This document shows, one piece after another, positions 9,896 to 21,813 of a stretch of 64,000 nt of DNA. The stretch is taken from NCBI GenBank assembly GCA_034509755.1, contig CM067557.1, positions 43,024,001 to 43,088,000 of the forward strand, read 5' to 3'. Both the position numbers and the translations under genes were made by a program. Numbering within the stretch: the first letter of the stretch is position 1; every line of letters begins with the position of its first letter. The stretch is from Anisodus tanguticus. Its lineage: Eukaryota > Streptophyta > Magnoliopsida > Solanales > Solanaceae. The notes beneath the pieces were generated by a model. The model did not search any database. It worked only from the letters and a program-made list of their open reading frames with translations, and was not told the DNA's origin.

Positions 9896-12800
9896 ATGGA
9901 GACTCAGAAGAGTGATACTGATAACAAGTCGAAGATTGATGATTATGAAGTGATAGAACAGTTGGGAAGAAGAGTGTTTGGAACTGCATTTCTTGTTCTC
10001 CATCGAGCTGAGAAGAAGAAGTAAGCTAATAGTACTAGATCTTTTTTCCCTTATATTACTTGTTTCTGTCTGAAATTTTCCGCTTTAGTTTGGATTTGAG
10101 AATTTGAGCACAAATTTTTAGATATTTTTGCTTTGTATCTAACAAAGTTTCTGACAAGCATTTCTGCAAATTATTGAGTTTGGCATCTGCTTTACGAACA
10201 CCATTCCTTGTATTTGTTTCATGTTTTGGTAAAAATTTGCATTTATGGAATTTCCATGGGAAACTTTTCAGCCAAATATATAGGCTGGTCCTATCTATGA
10301 AAATAAAATAGAGGAAAACTTGTTTTGTGCCAATAATCTTTCTTCTACTTAAAGTTTGTTTCCGTTAATTAGTGTTCATCAAAGAACAGAAACTAAGGAA
10401 CTCAAAATGTAGTGTACTTGAAAATAGAACCGTTAACGATCCTATTTCTTACTTATGTGAAGTTGCACAGCATGGTAGAACAGGACCTGTCGGTATTAAT
10501 ATCCAAGTTGTTGACTTTTGTATTATAGAAAGATTATATTGATTTATCATTCTGTCAAAATGTGACTACTTTGACTTGAAGACAAGTAATGTAAATCCAA
10601 TTTTATGGAGTCCTGATTTTCCTTGTAGGTATGTTCTGAAGAAGATACCATTAGCAATACAGACAGAAAAGTCCAAGCGCACTGCCCATCAGGAGGTCAT
10701 TTCAAGTGCTTCTCATAATTTTTCTCTCTGAAAAATTAGTACTATGATTAATTGAAAACCAATTATATTTTGGTCGTTATTCTCCTAAGTTGCTGAATTT
10801 TAAGTTGGTTGATCACAAACTTTAGCCACCAACAAAATATCCCCCATATCTATGACATAATCCAGTGGTTCAAATCAGCAATGAAATATTTTTCTTTCTA
10901 GTTTCGATAGCGAGCTACACTGTATGAGGTGTTCCATCTTAAAGAATTTGATAAACTGATTGTTATTGATGTACTTATCTTATTCTATCTCTTTTTTCTT
11001 TTACCATTTTCTTAATGGTCTAATGGTACCGACAAATTCAATGGCTAGTTATTTGTCTTCACATCTCTCCTAATCAGCCTCATCAATGTTTCTCTAACCA
11101 CCCTTAATGTGATTCCTCAAGCTAACTTTGTTTTCTACTCCAGTTGCTTCTAACATGAGACGATATTAAGCAAAGATTAGTAGTTTAATTTGCATGACAG
11201 TCTTCTATTTCAATTTGTCTGTTTGTCTAAACGTCTAATGCCACATCATTCTTCCATTGCTATTAACATTTGCACGATTTAATGTTTTCGTACATTTGGA
11301 GGGGTGTTTTTCGTGATTGAAACTGAAGTAGAAATTTAGAACTTTCGTTTGGGGGTCATAAGTAGATTTTCTTGCTCTTAACAGAGCAGAAAGGAAGAGC
11401 CAGTGTGAGTAATAACTGGAATTTCACTCCTTGCTGACAGAATTAGGGATGATACAGAAGTAAAGATGGAAATTTTCATACGTGTAGATGGAGTAGGAGA
11501 AGAAGTAAACTAGTGTGAGATATCTATGTGGGACCATCCAAACCAAAATCATAAGTTGAAGCTAGAACTGTTGACCTTACAATGACAGCAAATTCTTATA
11601 GTGTGATTGTAAACCTTTGCTTACCCGCAGAGCTCATATTGGATGCTAAGATCTCTTTATTTTATTTTACCATGTTAAGTGCATTTCAAACTTCATATGA
11701 TATGAGTGCCGACTTTTAAGAACTTTGTACCTTAGATTTTCCCTATATGAATAATAATACATCTCTAAATGTCGAGTGAAAGAAGTTATGTCCTCAAATA
11801 GTTACTTCAGTCTTACTTTCGAACCCAAGCACATTTAGATACAAAATCTTCAACTCATCTTATTATTTATTACTACTTGGTGGCAAGATATGTCTGGAAA
11901 CTATTCTTCTATCTGATGATAGACAGTTATTTTTCTGTTGCAGATGAATTTGATAGCTAAATTAAGCCATCCATATATTTTGGAGTACAAAGATGCTTGG
12001 GTGGACAAGGTATGCTATCCAGTTCTGTTGTTACAGGATCTGAAAGTGTTACAAGTAGCCTTTATTAGTTGCAATTATTGCGACATAAGCTGCGCCCTAG
12101 AAAAGTTGACTTTCTTTTTCTTCCAGGGGAGCTGTATATGCATCGTTTCCAATTATTGTGAAGACGGAGCAATGTGAGTGGTTAGAGAAGAATACTATAT
12201 ATACAGTTCTTTTTATCGTTAACAGAATTTTTAAAATGTCTGAAAAATTTGCCGTCAAAGAATTATCTATTTGCTCTCCAAATAGTAATAGCGCCACTGA
12301 AAAGGGGGTATTGAATTTGAAAGTAAGAGATGTATGTGATGATTATGGAATTTCTTTTTGGTGTAATCTGAGGATGGTGCCAATTTTGTTTTTACGTTTT
12401 TCAGGGCAGAGATCATAAGGAGGTCTAGAGGAGCATTTTTACCTGAAGAGGTAGTTAAATGCAATTTCAAATACCTACGAAGCTTTTCTTTGCCTTCCTG
12501 GTAGCTTAAAAGATAGCGTGTTTTCGTTTTGTGTTCTTTCTTGCTTCTATAGAAACTCTGCAAATGGATGACTCAGCTATTGTTAGCTTTGGAGTATCTG
12601 CATTCCAACCGTGTTCATCATAGAGACCTCAAGGTACAAACATTTGCTGTAATCGGTGAAATAGGAAAAGCCTTCTTAGTACGAAATGTTTTAACGTGAA
12701 CTATTTTGAATGCAGTTATGTAACATATTCATCACAAAGGACAATGACATCAGGTTAGGTAAGAATGCCCGGACCAATTGCTTTATTGGGACGTCTTTTT

Positions 12801-14931
12801 CTTCTTTGTTATCCTTGATCAAGTTCACTTAATTTTCACAGGTGATTTTGGATTAGCAAAATTGCAAGATGCAAAAGGCTTTGCTTCGGTATGAATTTCT
12901 ATAATGGCAAAATTCACTTCTTGCTTACTAGCAAGCTGTGGTAGACTGGTAGTCATCTTTCGTTACATTTTCAAAATAAAATTAAATTGTGGTAGTCATC
13001 ATATTACAAAGCTCCGACCGCCACCCCATCCAGCTTTTTGCATTTGAGAAAAACACGCCGAGTTGTACAGTTAATCCTTAATTTTGGAATAAGTTTCATG
13101 TAATAGCTCTCTTCACTCAAAACAGGTAGCTGGCACTCCAAACGACATGTGTCCTGAGCTCTTTGCCGGTATACCCTATGGCTACAAATCTGATATATGG
13201 TCGCTTGGTATGAAAGTTGATTAAGCAATGTATTTCCTGCTCTTCACATCATGTCCCTAATACTGGAATAACACTTTAATGTTTATTTAGGATGCTGCAT
13301 GTTTGAGATTGCTGCACATCAACCACCATTTAAAGCTGCTGTAAGTTGATTTTACCTTGAAAAGTTATCTTTTTACGGAAAAATAAAGAGGCGTTCTTTA
13401 TCCTGATATTTTCTGTATGATATACTGACAAGATGTAGATCCAACAGGACAAGACTGGACTTATCAAGAAAATAAACCGGGGTTTGTTCTCACCACTTCC
13501 GATTATATACTCCTCCACCTTGTAAGTACCTTCCTTCTCATCGCACCATAAGTATAACATATCAGTCAATTGACATAGCAGATTTAATGCTTGCAGGAAA
13601 CAGATAATAAAAAGCATGCTAAGGAAAACTGCAGAACACAGACCTACAGTGAGTGCAAAAAAACTGAAATTAGCTACGAACTTTGTCGCCAATCCATTTC
13701 TAAATTGCTCGTAGCTAATAGAATTTTATGATAATTCATCACTAAAGAGTATTAGCTACAGAGTTTGCTTTTTAGCTACGGAATTTGTCCATCACTAATT
13801 CTTGATTTCTTAGTAGTGAAATTGCATATGTTCAAATGTTATTAAATTAATATTCATCATTCATCTTGATATCCTTTTTACCTCAATTTATAGGCTGCCG
13901 AGTTGTTAAGGCATCAACACTTGCAACCGTACCTCCTCTTAAGTCACAACCCTTCGTCTGTCTTTCTTCCCGTGAAGTCCCCAAGTAGCACGAAAGAGAA
14001 AACAAGACCATCACCTGGAAAATCTGTCAGTCCGAGAGATAGCAGCGCTAGACAGTTGAAGCTAAAAGAGAAGAGAACTGTCCTTTACTTTAATGAAAGC
14101 GATAACATTCAGCCAAGAAACTTGTCAGACAATTATAACACGTTCAAAGCCAAACTTGAGACTAAGAGAGTTGATCCAACAAGCTACTCAGTTAGGATCT
14201 CTCAAGACAGTGATCAACCGGAGACAATCTCGCAAACGGAAACTACAATTACACCAAGCTCTTCGAGTTCAAGGGCAAAAATATGGTCCGAGGAACAAGA
14301 GCATGCTTCTCCGGAGCATGTTAAACAATCCGAAGAGGGTGATAGGAAAAGTTGCAAAACAAAGGAGCTTGAGGTGTTAAGCAGTCCACTGGACAATGAG
14401 AAAACATATATAGTGGAATGTATCTCCGGAAGATCCAACTATAAAGCACGATCCTTTGATGAAGAAAGCACTTCATCAAATTCCCAGCCGGCAAAACCAA
14501 GGTTCTATGCCACTGAAGCTGAAAATGGTAGTGAGTGTAGAGAACTTGCTATTGACTGCATGTCAACTGAAAGCGATGGTTCACTTCTACATAAAGACGA
14601 GCTAGAAAAGAAAGCAACAACGGTTTATGACACCAAACAAGCTAAGAAAGACGCTCTTCAAGCACTGGATGACAAGGTTTCACAGCTCAAGTCACTAGCC
14701 GCATTAGCTGGTAAGGATGACAAAGACGATTGGGGGAATCCCACTCAACAAAGAGCTGAAGCTTTAGAGTCTCTTTTGGAGGTTTGTGCACGACTACTTA
14801 AGCAGGAAAAAATCGATGAGCTTGCTGGTGTGCTGAAACCATTCGGGGATGATGGAATGTCGTCTAGAGAGACAGCAATCTGGTTGACAAAAAGTCTCAT
14901 GACTGCACAAAAATTGTCCAAGGGGTCATGA
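9896..14931 (+). CDS. NIMA-related (NEK) serine/threonine kinase, 13 exons, 605 residues
   Basis: Exons: 9896-10020, 10629-10695, 11944-12009, 12127-12173, 12405-12450, 12553-12633, 12716-12758, 12842-12888, 13126-13207, 13291-13340, 13448-13521, 13597-13648 and 13894-14931. All introns are GT-AG and phases agree, giving 1,818 bases. The kinase domain (residues about 15-270) has the ATP lysine in YVLKKI, HRDLK at exon 6, DFGLAKL at exon 8, the activation segment VAGTPNDMCPEL and the NEK-typical YGYKSDIWSLGCCMFE. The tail (to 605) is Ser/Lys-rich and ends with a conserved plant NEK block (LLEVCARLLKQEKIDELAGV, then SSRETAIWLTKSL). Kinase-domain and tail motifs place it near Arabidopsis NEK5/NEK6, kinases linked to microtubules and directional cell growth. 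Oddities: the glycine loop reads GRRVFG rather than GRGAFG, the catalytic loop VHHRDLK rather than VLHRDLK, and NDMCPEL replaces NYMCPEL. No frameshift is seen. Confidence 0.9.
13652..13829. mobile_element. CACTA-like MITE in kinase intron 12
   Basis: The right end reads, inverted, cactactaagaaatcaag, a CACTA-type terminus. The inside repeats ttagctacg/cgtagctaa in both orientations, typical of small CACTA derivatives. The left end is a decayed tgcaaaaaaactgaaattag a few bases inside the intron, beside donor gtgagt at 13649. The exact left edge is uncertain. Confidence 0.55.
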
Positions 14932-15677
14932 TGTTGCACAGAAAGTGTTTCCTATTTTACGTAAATCAGCATGTTGTTGGACTAAATAATTGCTAGAGGC
15001 TCGACGTGGTTGAGGTTCCTTTAGTTTTGATTCTATTGTTGTAGGACAGTTGATGGAGTTGTGAAGATTATAATGTACTGTTAAGTTGATTTCTACTCTG
15101 ATATTTACTACATTCTTGTACTGTTTGGTTGTCTCTCCAAAACTACCAACAGAGAAAGATCTTACATTTCTTCAGCTTCTTAGATATGATTGTGTTATTA
15201 TAGCTGCCTTATTTTCTTCTATCTCACATCTCAAAGAGAGTGTATTCAGACTCTCTGTCATGTCAATGCTATCAACCTGCCAAGTTCACGAGGGTAATTA
15301 GGACAAAAAGTAATTTAGGTGTGCCTCGATAAACATGGCAAGTATAGGGGGAGTCCTGAGATATTATTCAGGTGGTCCCAAGGTTAAATTAGTCAAATGT
15401 TAGTTTTTAACATTAATAAAAATAGATAAGAGGAATTTCCAAAAAAGAAAATTAAAATAAGGGAGGTAAGTGTAATATCGTAAACTAGTAGGGAGATCAG
15501 TGCAATAATAGAGTGAATATGAGGGAAGGTCTTTGAAATTATACCTTTTAAATAACAATGTTTAGATGTTTTAATAAAGTTTACATATTTAGAACCTACA
15601 TAAAAGTGTTAAAAATCAAAATATTATATAACTAAAAATACTTTTAAAATATTTGAGATTGTAGTTAAAATAAAACG
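14932..15677. other. Kinase 3' flank and intergenic DNA
   Basis: The 3' untranslated region probably runs to about 15170 (T-rich DNA with aataat-type signals). The remainder holds no gene that I can support. Confidence 0.5.
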
Positions 15678-18600
15678 TGTAATATTAGAATAGGTTAGGT
15701 CTATTTATGATAATGTAAGATTTAGTAATTATGGTAATATAGGATTTGTAGTCCTCTTAAAATAAAGTTATCATTTACCCTATTAGATTAGAAAAAAGAG
15801 GATTTTATCTCTATATAAGGAGGTCATTATGATGAATGAAAAGTAGAAATAATTCTCCCATTATTCATGTCTTTCTAAATTTTCGTCTCGGTCTCAATTT
15901 TAACATGGTATCAGAACCACGTTAAAAAGAACACAAAAATCCTAAAACAATGACAGGTGACGGTGAAGAAAACAAAACCCAAAGAAAAACAATATCTCCC
16001 TACGACATTACGTCGAATGATAACCCTGGAATTGTGGTGACACAAGTCCAGTTGGGGGGGTTATGAAGAATGAGCTAGATCCATTAGGACAGCCTTAAGA
16101 GCAAGAAAGAAGTACGACTTCGTCGATGGTACAATCAAGAAACTGGACGAAGGATCGTCGGACTTGAAAGATTGGTGGACTATAAACTCACTGTTGATGT
16201 CGTGGATTCGCAACACCATAGAACCAACGCGACGCTCAACAATTACACATAAAGAGGAAGCAGAAGAATTATGGACGAGCATCCGAGAGTGGTTCGCCAT
16301 TATTAACGGCCTGCGGATGCAACAACTAAAGGCGAAACTAGCGGAGTGCATTCTACACACATTGCAAAAGATTCCGACACGTTGTAGACGAATGTTTTTG
16401 ACTCATTGGTTATTCAGATTGGTGGCTAGAAAATAAAAAAAAGATGAGAAAATCATAGAAAAAAAATGAGGACAACAACAACAACAGAGGGGTGGACCGA
16501 GATCCGATTGTGGAAGAGGCAATTATCGGGCTAACACCGTGATTGTGAAAGAAGGAACTCAGGCGGAGACAGGATCGGTGAACACAGGTGGGACATGACT
16601 TCACAATTTGAGCGATGAAATCTGGAAGACTATGATTCACATGTTGAATTTCCAAAGAATAAACACGAATGGGAAGATGAATAATAAGACCGAAAATTCA
16701 TCCTGGATCCTAGACTCTGGAGCTACCAATCATGTGACAAGTAATCCAGAGGAACTAAGCAATAAGCGAGACACTCATAAGTGCCCGATTGGTCTTTCAG
16801 ATGGAAGTAGCTCGGTGGCTACAAAAGAAGGAATAATCAGGCTGAATGACAGGATATTGTTGAAGACTGTTCTTTATGGTCCGGATTTGACAAGCAATTT
16901 AATTTATGTATCACAACTAGTTGATTATTTAAATTGTGATGTGACATTTAATAGAATTATGTGTGTTATACTGGACTCCACCAAGATAAAGTTGATTGAA
17001 AAGGGTGAGCGTTGAGGTGGACTTTACTATTTTCGGAATGAGCCATTGATACAGGCTATGAAGGCAAAGCCAGTTGATTGGTTCGATCTTTGGCACAAAC
17101 ATTTGGGTCATCATTCAACACAAGTAACGAAGTTTATCATGGCATTAGGCTTAAAGAAGAGTGGTGATAGATTGGATAGAGAATGTGATGTATGCCAACG
17201 AGCAAAGCAAATGAGAAGTGTTTTTTCTTTAAGTGATAATATTATTTCGGATACTTTTGAGATGATCCATTGCGATTTATGGGGATCATATAGAATCCTT
17301 TCCTCTTGTGGTGCTATATATGTTTTTACTATTGTGGATAATCGTTCACGAGTCGTGTGAATCTTTCTCTTAATTGTTAAGAAAGAAGTGTCCCAAACCT
17401 TGAAGAATTTCTTCGCTCTTTTGGATAGGCAGTTCGGAAAAGGGTGAAGATAGTTAGAAGTGATAACGGAATTAAGTTCACGTGTATGAAAACTTACTTC
17501 TTCGAACATGAAATTTTGTTTCAAACATCTTGCACAGGGACACCTCAGTAGAATGAAAGAGAACAACGTCATATTCTTAATGTGGCAGGAGCATTGAGAT
17601 TTCAGGGCCATCTTCTGATTAAATTATGGGAAGAATGTGTTTTGACTACGTGATATTTGATCAATAGAATACCGTATTCAATTTTGAATGGAAAAATTTT
17701 CTATGAAATTTTGTACGGGAATGCATGCCGGTATGATCACTTAAGGGTGATAGGGTCACTATGCTACGCACGCACAAAAAAAAGAACTAGGGACAAGTAT
17801 GAGAGTCAGAGTCGTAGGTGTGTCTTCTTAAGATACCCATACGGAAAAAAGGATTGGAGATTGTATGACTTAGAGAACGACGAATATTTGATCTCTAGAG
17901 ATGTGGATTTCTACGAGATTAAGTTTTCCTTCGCTGTAAGACCGAGCAACATAACCGACATCATAAAAGCAATATATAGTTATCATTTAGCTAACTATAT
18001 ATTCTGTGATAATTTTTTTCCGCAACACCAAAGATTTCTTGTAGCAAGTACCACAAGAACCGAACCAAAAACCTTTTTGGAGACAATAAAAAAAGGACAT
18101 TGAAAAGTGGCCATGCGGCAAGAGATCCAAGCGTTGGAGGATAATGAAACATGGAGACTAGAAACTTTGCCACCAAATAAGAAAGCACTCAGATGTAGAT
18201 GTGTGTACAAAATCAAGTACAATCCTGACGGCACAATCGAGCGATATCAAGCTCGGTTGGTCATCTTAAAAAATAAACATGAAGAAGAAATTGACTACAA
18301 TGAAACTTTTACTCTGGTTGCTAAGGTAGTAACTGTTCGGACCTTTCTGGCTATTGCGACTGAGCGAAATTGGGAGTTGCATCAGATGAATGTGCATAAT
18401 ATTTTATGGAGGAAGTTTATATGAAATTGCCACTGGAATTTCGTGTTCCTAATTCAGGGCAAGTATGTCGACTCCGGAAATCTTTGTATGGTTTGAAACA
18501 AGCTCCAAGGTGTTAGTTTGCGAAATTGTCAAGTGCTTTGATAAAATATGGGTTCAAACAATCGTACTCTAATTATTCTCTATTCATTATGTACCGGGGA

Positions 18601-19384
18601 GGTATGCAACTTAACGTCTTAGTCTGTGTGATGACTTGATTATCACCGAAAACGATCATAGTGACATTGAATGATTCAAAGACTATCTCCGCACCTGTTT
18701 CACATGAAGAATTTGGGCCCTCTGAAGTACTTTTTGGGAGTTAAAGTTGCACGTGGACCAACTGGGTTGTTTCTTTATCAACGAGAATATGCCTTGGATA
18801 TAATCTTTGAGTCCGATTTACTGGGAGCTAAACCAATCAATACTCCTTTGGAGCATAATTATGATTTGGTGTTGGTCAAGAGAGCTACTTTATGAGATCC
18901 AGAACCATACCGGCGTCTGGTTGGTAGACTAATATACCTCAGTTTCATGAGACATGAGTTATCGTATTGCGTGCCTTCTGTCCCAATTCTGCAGCAACCA
19001 AAGGAAGCACACTAGAATGCGTCTCTCCGTGTGGTGCGGTACTTGAAAAAGAACCCAGGATAAGGCATTGTGATGAGAAATAATTGTGATCTCCAGTTGT
19101 ACGGATAGTGTGATTCGGACTGGGTCGGATGTCCGTTGACTCAAAAATCACTTACCGGTTGGTTTATATCCCTCGAGAATTCACCTGTATCATGAAAAAT
19201 CAAGAAGCAACACATCGTCTCTCGCTCGTCAGCAGAGGCGGAATGTCGGTCAATGGCAATGACAGTCTGTGAGTTGAAATGGTTAAAGGAATTTTTACAT
19301 AGTTTAGATGATGAATAAACACTAGAAAGATTTTTTTCATTATTCTTGTCTCTCTATATTTTCGACCCTATCTCAATTTTAACA
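15678..19384 (+). mobile_element. Degenerate Ty1/copia retrotransposon
   Basis: The left LTR (about 15678-15905) ends aattttaaca and is followed directly by a primer-binding site tggtatcagaac (15906-15917). Gag, protease, integrase, reverse transcriptase and RNase H remnants follow in order. Only the last 80 or so bases of the right LTR (about 19303-19384) remain, ending in the same aattttaaca. No target duplication was found (flanks aaacg and tataa). The right LTR is truncated, so the original boundary is lost. Confidence 0.85.
15951..19310 (+). pseudogene. Copia gag-pol remnant
   Basis: Remnants in order: gag core with LKDWWTINSLLMSWI and EEAEELWTSIREWF (about 16150-16370); protease WILDSGATNHVTSNPEE (about 16700); pre-integrase zinc region LWHKHLGHHS...CDVCQRAKQ (about 17090-17210); integrase MIHCDLWGSY (about 17260) and C-terminal part (17657-17940); reverse transcriptase (18107-18900); RNase H (about 18960-19300). 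The frame changes at least six times and there are in-frame stops, for example directly after DNRSRVV near 17360. The zinc-knuckle region of gag is not recognisable. It cannot make a working polyprotein. Confidence 0.88.
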
Positions 19385-20492
19385 TATAACAATAGAAATA
19401 GTGTCAATTTTTGAGGACAGATGCTACTCTCTCTATTCTCTCGCGTTACAAAGATAAAATGATCATTGAAAGAAATTCAAGTGTAAATTTCTATTGTTGT
19501 GACGAGGACTACTAGAAATTTACTTCTCACCAAGTTCCCAATCGGACGGCAATTGTTGTATCCACGTCATTGCATCCAGCTCCTCATGATGTTCAGTTTT
19601 AACCGGCAAAAATAGAAAGTTAAACTTCTATACACGAATTAGTGTGCAATTCTATTACACTACAACGTCATTTGAAAACAAAATTACACGCAATTTTGCA
19701 CAATAAGAGAAAATATTAATCTGAACCAACAACAATAACTACACTTCAGTTCCAAGCAAATTAGGCAAAATTTGCATGGGAAGTATAAAAAAAATTATTA
19801 CATCGTGTGAATATAAGTGAAAGGGGGATTTCATGATTACCAGACAAAATAAAATATGTACTTACATGTACACGTTTATAAAATTCGCCCAATAAAAAAT
19901 TACACAATGACAGACTACAGTTATATAATGTGTGTCTTTGGATACTACAATTTACATTTTGTGTATTTTCATAATACAACGTGTGAATACCTATTGAAAA
20001 TTTTATAAATATTGTGTAAAAAGATATGAAGTGTAATATTTTTAGATAAACATTTTCGCATAATTTTATTTGGCCGCCTAATACACCAATATCCCAAGTC
20101 AAATCCAAAAAGAAGGTAGAAAAAAGAAAGCATAACTTTTTATTGGACCCAATAGGTCACGTTAATAGAAGCTAGATGCCAAAAATGACAAAACAATTAA
20201 AATGTAAGGTTTCATTGGAGCCCCACAGTAAGATGGGAGGCCTACTGCTCACCTGAGATTCAAATTGTGATCCCCACAGGCACAAACCGTGACAAGAAAG
20301 ACTATACCTTAAATTTCACCCAAAAAAACAGAAAAACGAAATGAAATAAAAATGGGATAATTACACTTTTGATCCCCAAATTATTGATATATTCTAATTG
20401 AGTCCTTATAATATTTGACTAAACACATTTAATTAACTAAAATATGTATTTGCTTGACTGCAAAACCCACCTGTCGAGAAGGGATAAAAGTT
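19385..20492. other. Intergenic DNA
   Basis: No gene recognised. The open frame at 19761-20108 (minus strand) is AT-rich without familiar motifs. Confidence 0.55.
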
Positions 20493-20719
20493 GTCCTTAG
20501 TGATCCGATGGTACCGAGTGGAAGGTTCGTCGTTTGATAGATAAAAGTTATTCTAGGGATGACAAGTTGATCTTCCCCAAGAGCTCACATCGACGGGAAG
20601 GTTTGGCACCTCGATGTCGGCTCTTCGCCACCTGGGGCAGTAGTATGTTTCAAGGGTTGGGTTGTTCGCTCATTAAAGCGGTACGTAAACTGAGTTCAGA
20701 ACGTCGTGAGACAGTTTGA
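20493..20719 (+). rRNA. Plastid 23S rRNA gene fragment inserted in nuclear DNA (NUPT)
   Basis: The stretch carries the peptidyl-transferase region of bacterial-type large-subunit rRNA: ccttagtgatccg, cacatcgacgggaagg, ggcacctcgatgtcggctc, ttcgccacctggggc and cagaacgtcgtgagacagt, in the right order. The variants ctctagggat-like and atcttccccaagag fit plastid rather than mitochondrial rRNA as I remember them. Compared with a functional rRNA it has substitutions (for example ggatgacaagttgatc where ggataacaggctgatc is expected) and lacks a small block before gataaaagttattc. It is about 227 bp of a 2.8-kb gene and non-functional. No adjacent plastid sequence is visible. Confidence 0.92.
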
Positions 20720-21003
20720 GTTGGTTCATCTAAATAAAAAATACGTGATATTTAGATTATTTAGAACTAGATTATACTCAAATATGGAGTAATAGTACGA
20801 CTTTAGCATAACACATCAATAATTTCTTAAATTTGTGAAGACTCATAGACAGATGGATTAAAAGTGCAAATATATAAATTAACCAGATGTTAAATGTGCT
20901 TAATCCAAAATCAAAGGACCAAAATAAAAAAATTGCCAATAGTTGAGGGACAAATTCGCTAATTTCCCAATAAAAATTTAGTCTCTTTTGCCAAATAGAG
21001 AGG

Positions 21004-21010
21004 TATAAAT
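21004..21010 (+). promoter_or_regulatory. TATA box of arabinogalactan peptide gene 1
   Basis: tataaat lies 86-92 bp upstream of the ATG at 21096, a normal distance for a plant core promoter with a leader of about 55 bases. Confidence 0.55.
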
Positions 21011-21095
21011 TGTGGTTATTCCAAACAGCAATTATTCGAGCAGCTGCTAGCCCAATTATTCCATTACTACAAAGCAAAAATCTTGTTTGCAAAAA

Positions 21096-21320
21096 ATGGC
21101 ACAAAATGGAAACTCAATTATGACGTTTTTGCTAGCCATAACCATGGTGACAATTATGATATTTTTCTCATCAGCTGCTATGGCACAAGACATTGCAATG
21201 GCTCCAACACCGCCTATGGAAACCGGATTGGACACGGGCGACGGATTCGGGTTTCCCGTTTCTGAGGCATTGGTTTGTTTTTCAGTGCTGTTTTCTATGA
21301 TGGTTGTTTTATTTCATTGA
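21096..21320 (+). CDS. Arabinogalactan (AG) peptide 1, 74 residues
   Basis: The start MAQNGNSIM is followed by a hydrophobic signal peptide (residues about 9-30, ending SSAAMA). A short mature part beginning QDIAMAPTPPMETGLDTGDG comes next, then a hydrophobic C-terminus (about 55-74). That is the layout of AG peptides: the signal peptide is removed, Pro in AP/TP pairs is hydroxylated and glycosylated, and the C-terminus is exchanged for a GPI anchor at the plasma membrane. The mature part has only two AP/TP dipeptides. I used the ATG at 21096 because no earlier in-frame ATG exists. It resembles the second AG peptide gene at 32212 around GFPVSEAL versus GFSVPISGAL. Confidence 0.75.
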   Translation: MAQNGNSIMTFLLAITMVTIMIFFSSAAMAQDIAMAPTPPMETGLDTGDGFGFPVSEALVCFSVLFSMMVVLFH

Positions 21321-21589
21321 ATCGTTCTATGAAGAGATATTATATTGCTGCTGAAGATGTTTGAGTTTGTACTATACTTTTTGTATAATGTTGTTGTGTT
21401 GTAGTATATGTGCTTGTATTGTTGTTGTTATTAAAACACTGTATAAATAAGTTGATTGGCTTTAATTCTTCGTTATACTTTTGTAAGTAAAAGATACGAG
21501 TAATAGAATTACAAACTAATGTGTGTAACGAAAAGTTAAATGTTGTTATTGGTATCTTCTAAAAACTTTTGGGTAACGATAATCTTGAA

Positions 21590-21813
21590 TGAAAGAAATA
21601 ATCTCTTGATTATTTTTATTAATGAATGAGTATATATATAATTTACAATTTCCATAATATAGAAAATTCTATTTCTATTCTACTCACAAAACCCCATTCT
21701 ATCTGTACAAGAATTTTACAATTATGGTAACTGTATAATTCTAATTATAAATATGTTACCAAAATAGGGATATACACGGTTGTGTATACCGTGTATATCC
21801 TTGTATATTTTCA
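21590..21813 (-). repeat. 3' LTR of the 21.6-25.5 kb copia element
   Basis: 224 bp. It differs from the partner LTR mainly by loss of the block between two copies of taccgtgtatatc. Confidence 0.93.

Noticed and set aside
9385..10003. Minus-strand frames with repeated ELTQLKT
   Set aside because: Antisense of the tandem array upstream of the kinase; the repeats explain the similarity.
15086..15301. 71-codon open frame downstream of the kinase
   Set aside because: No motif; it overlaps the probable 3' untranslated region.
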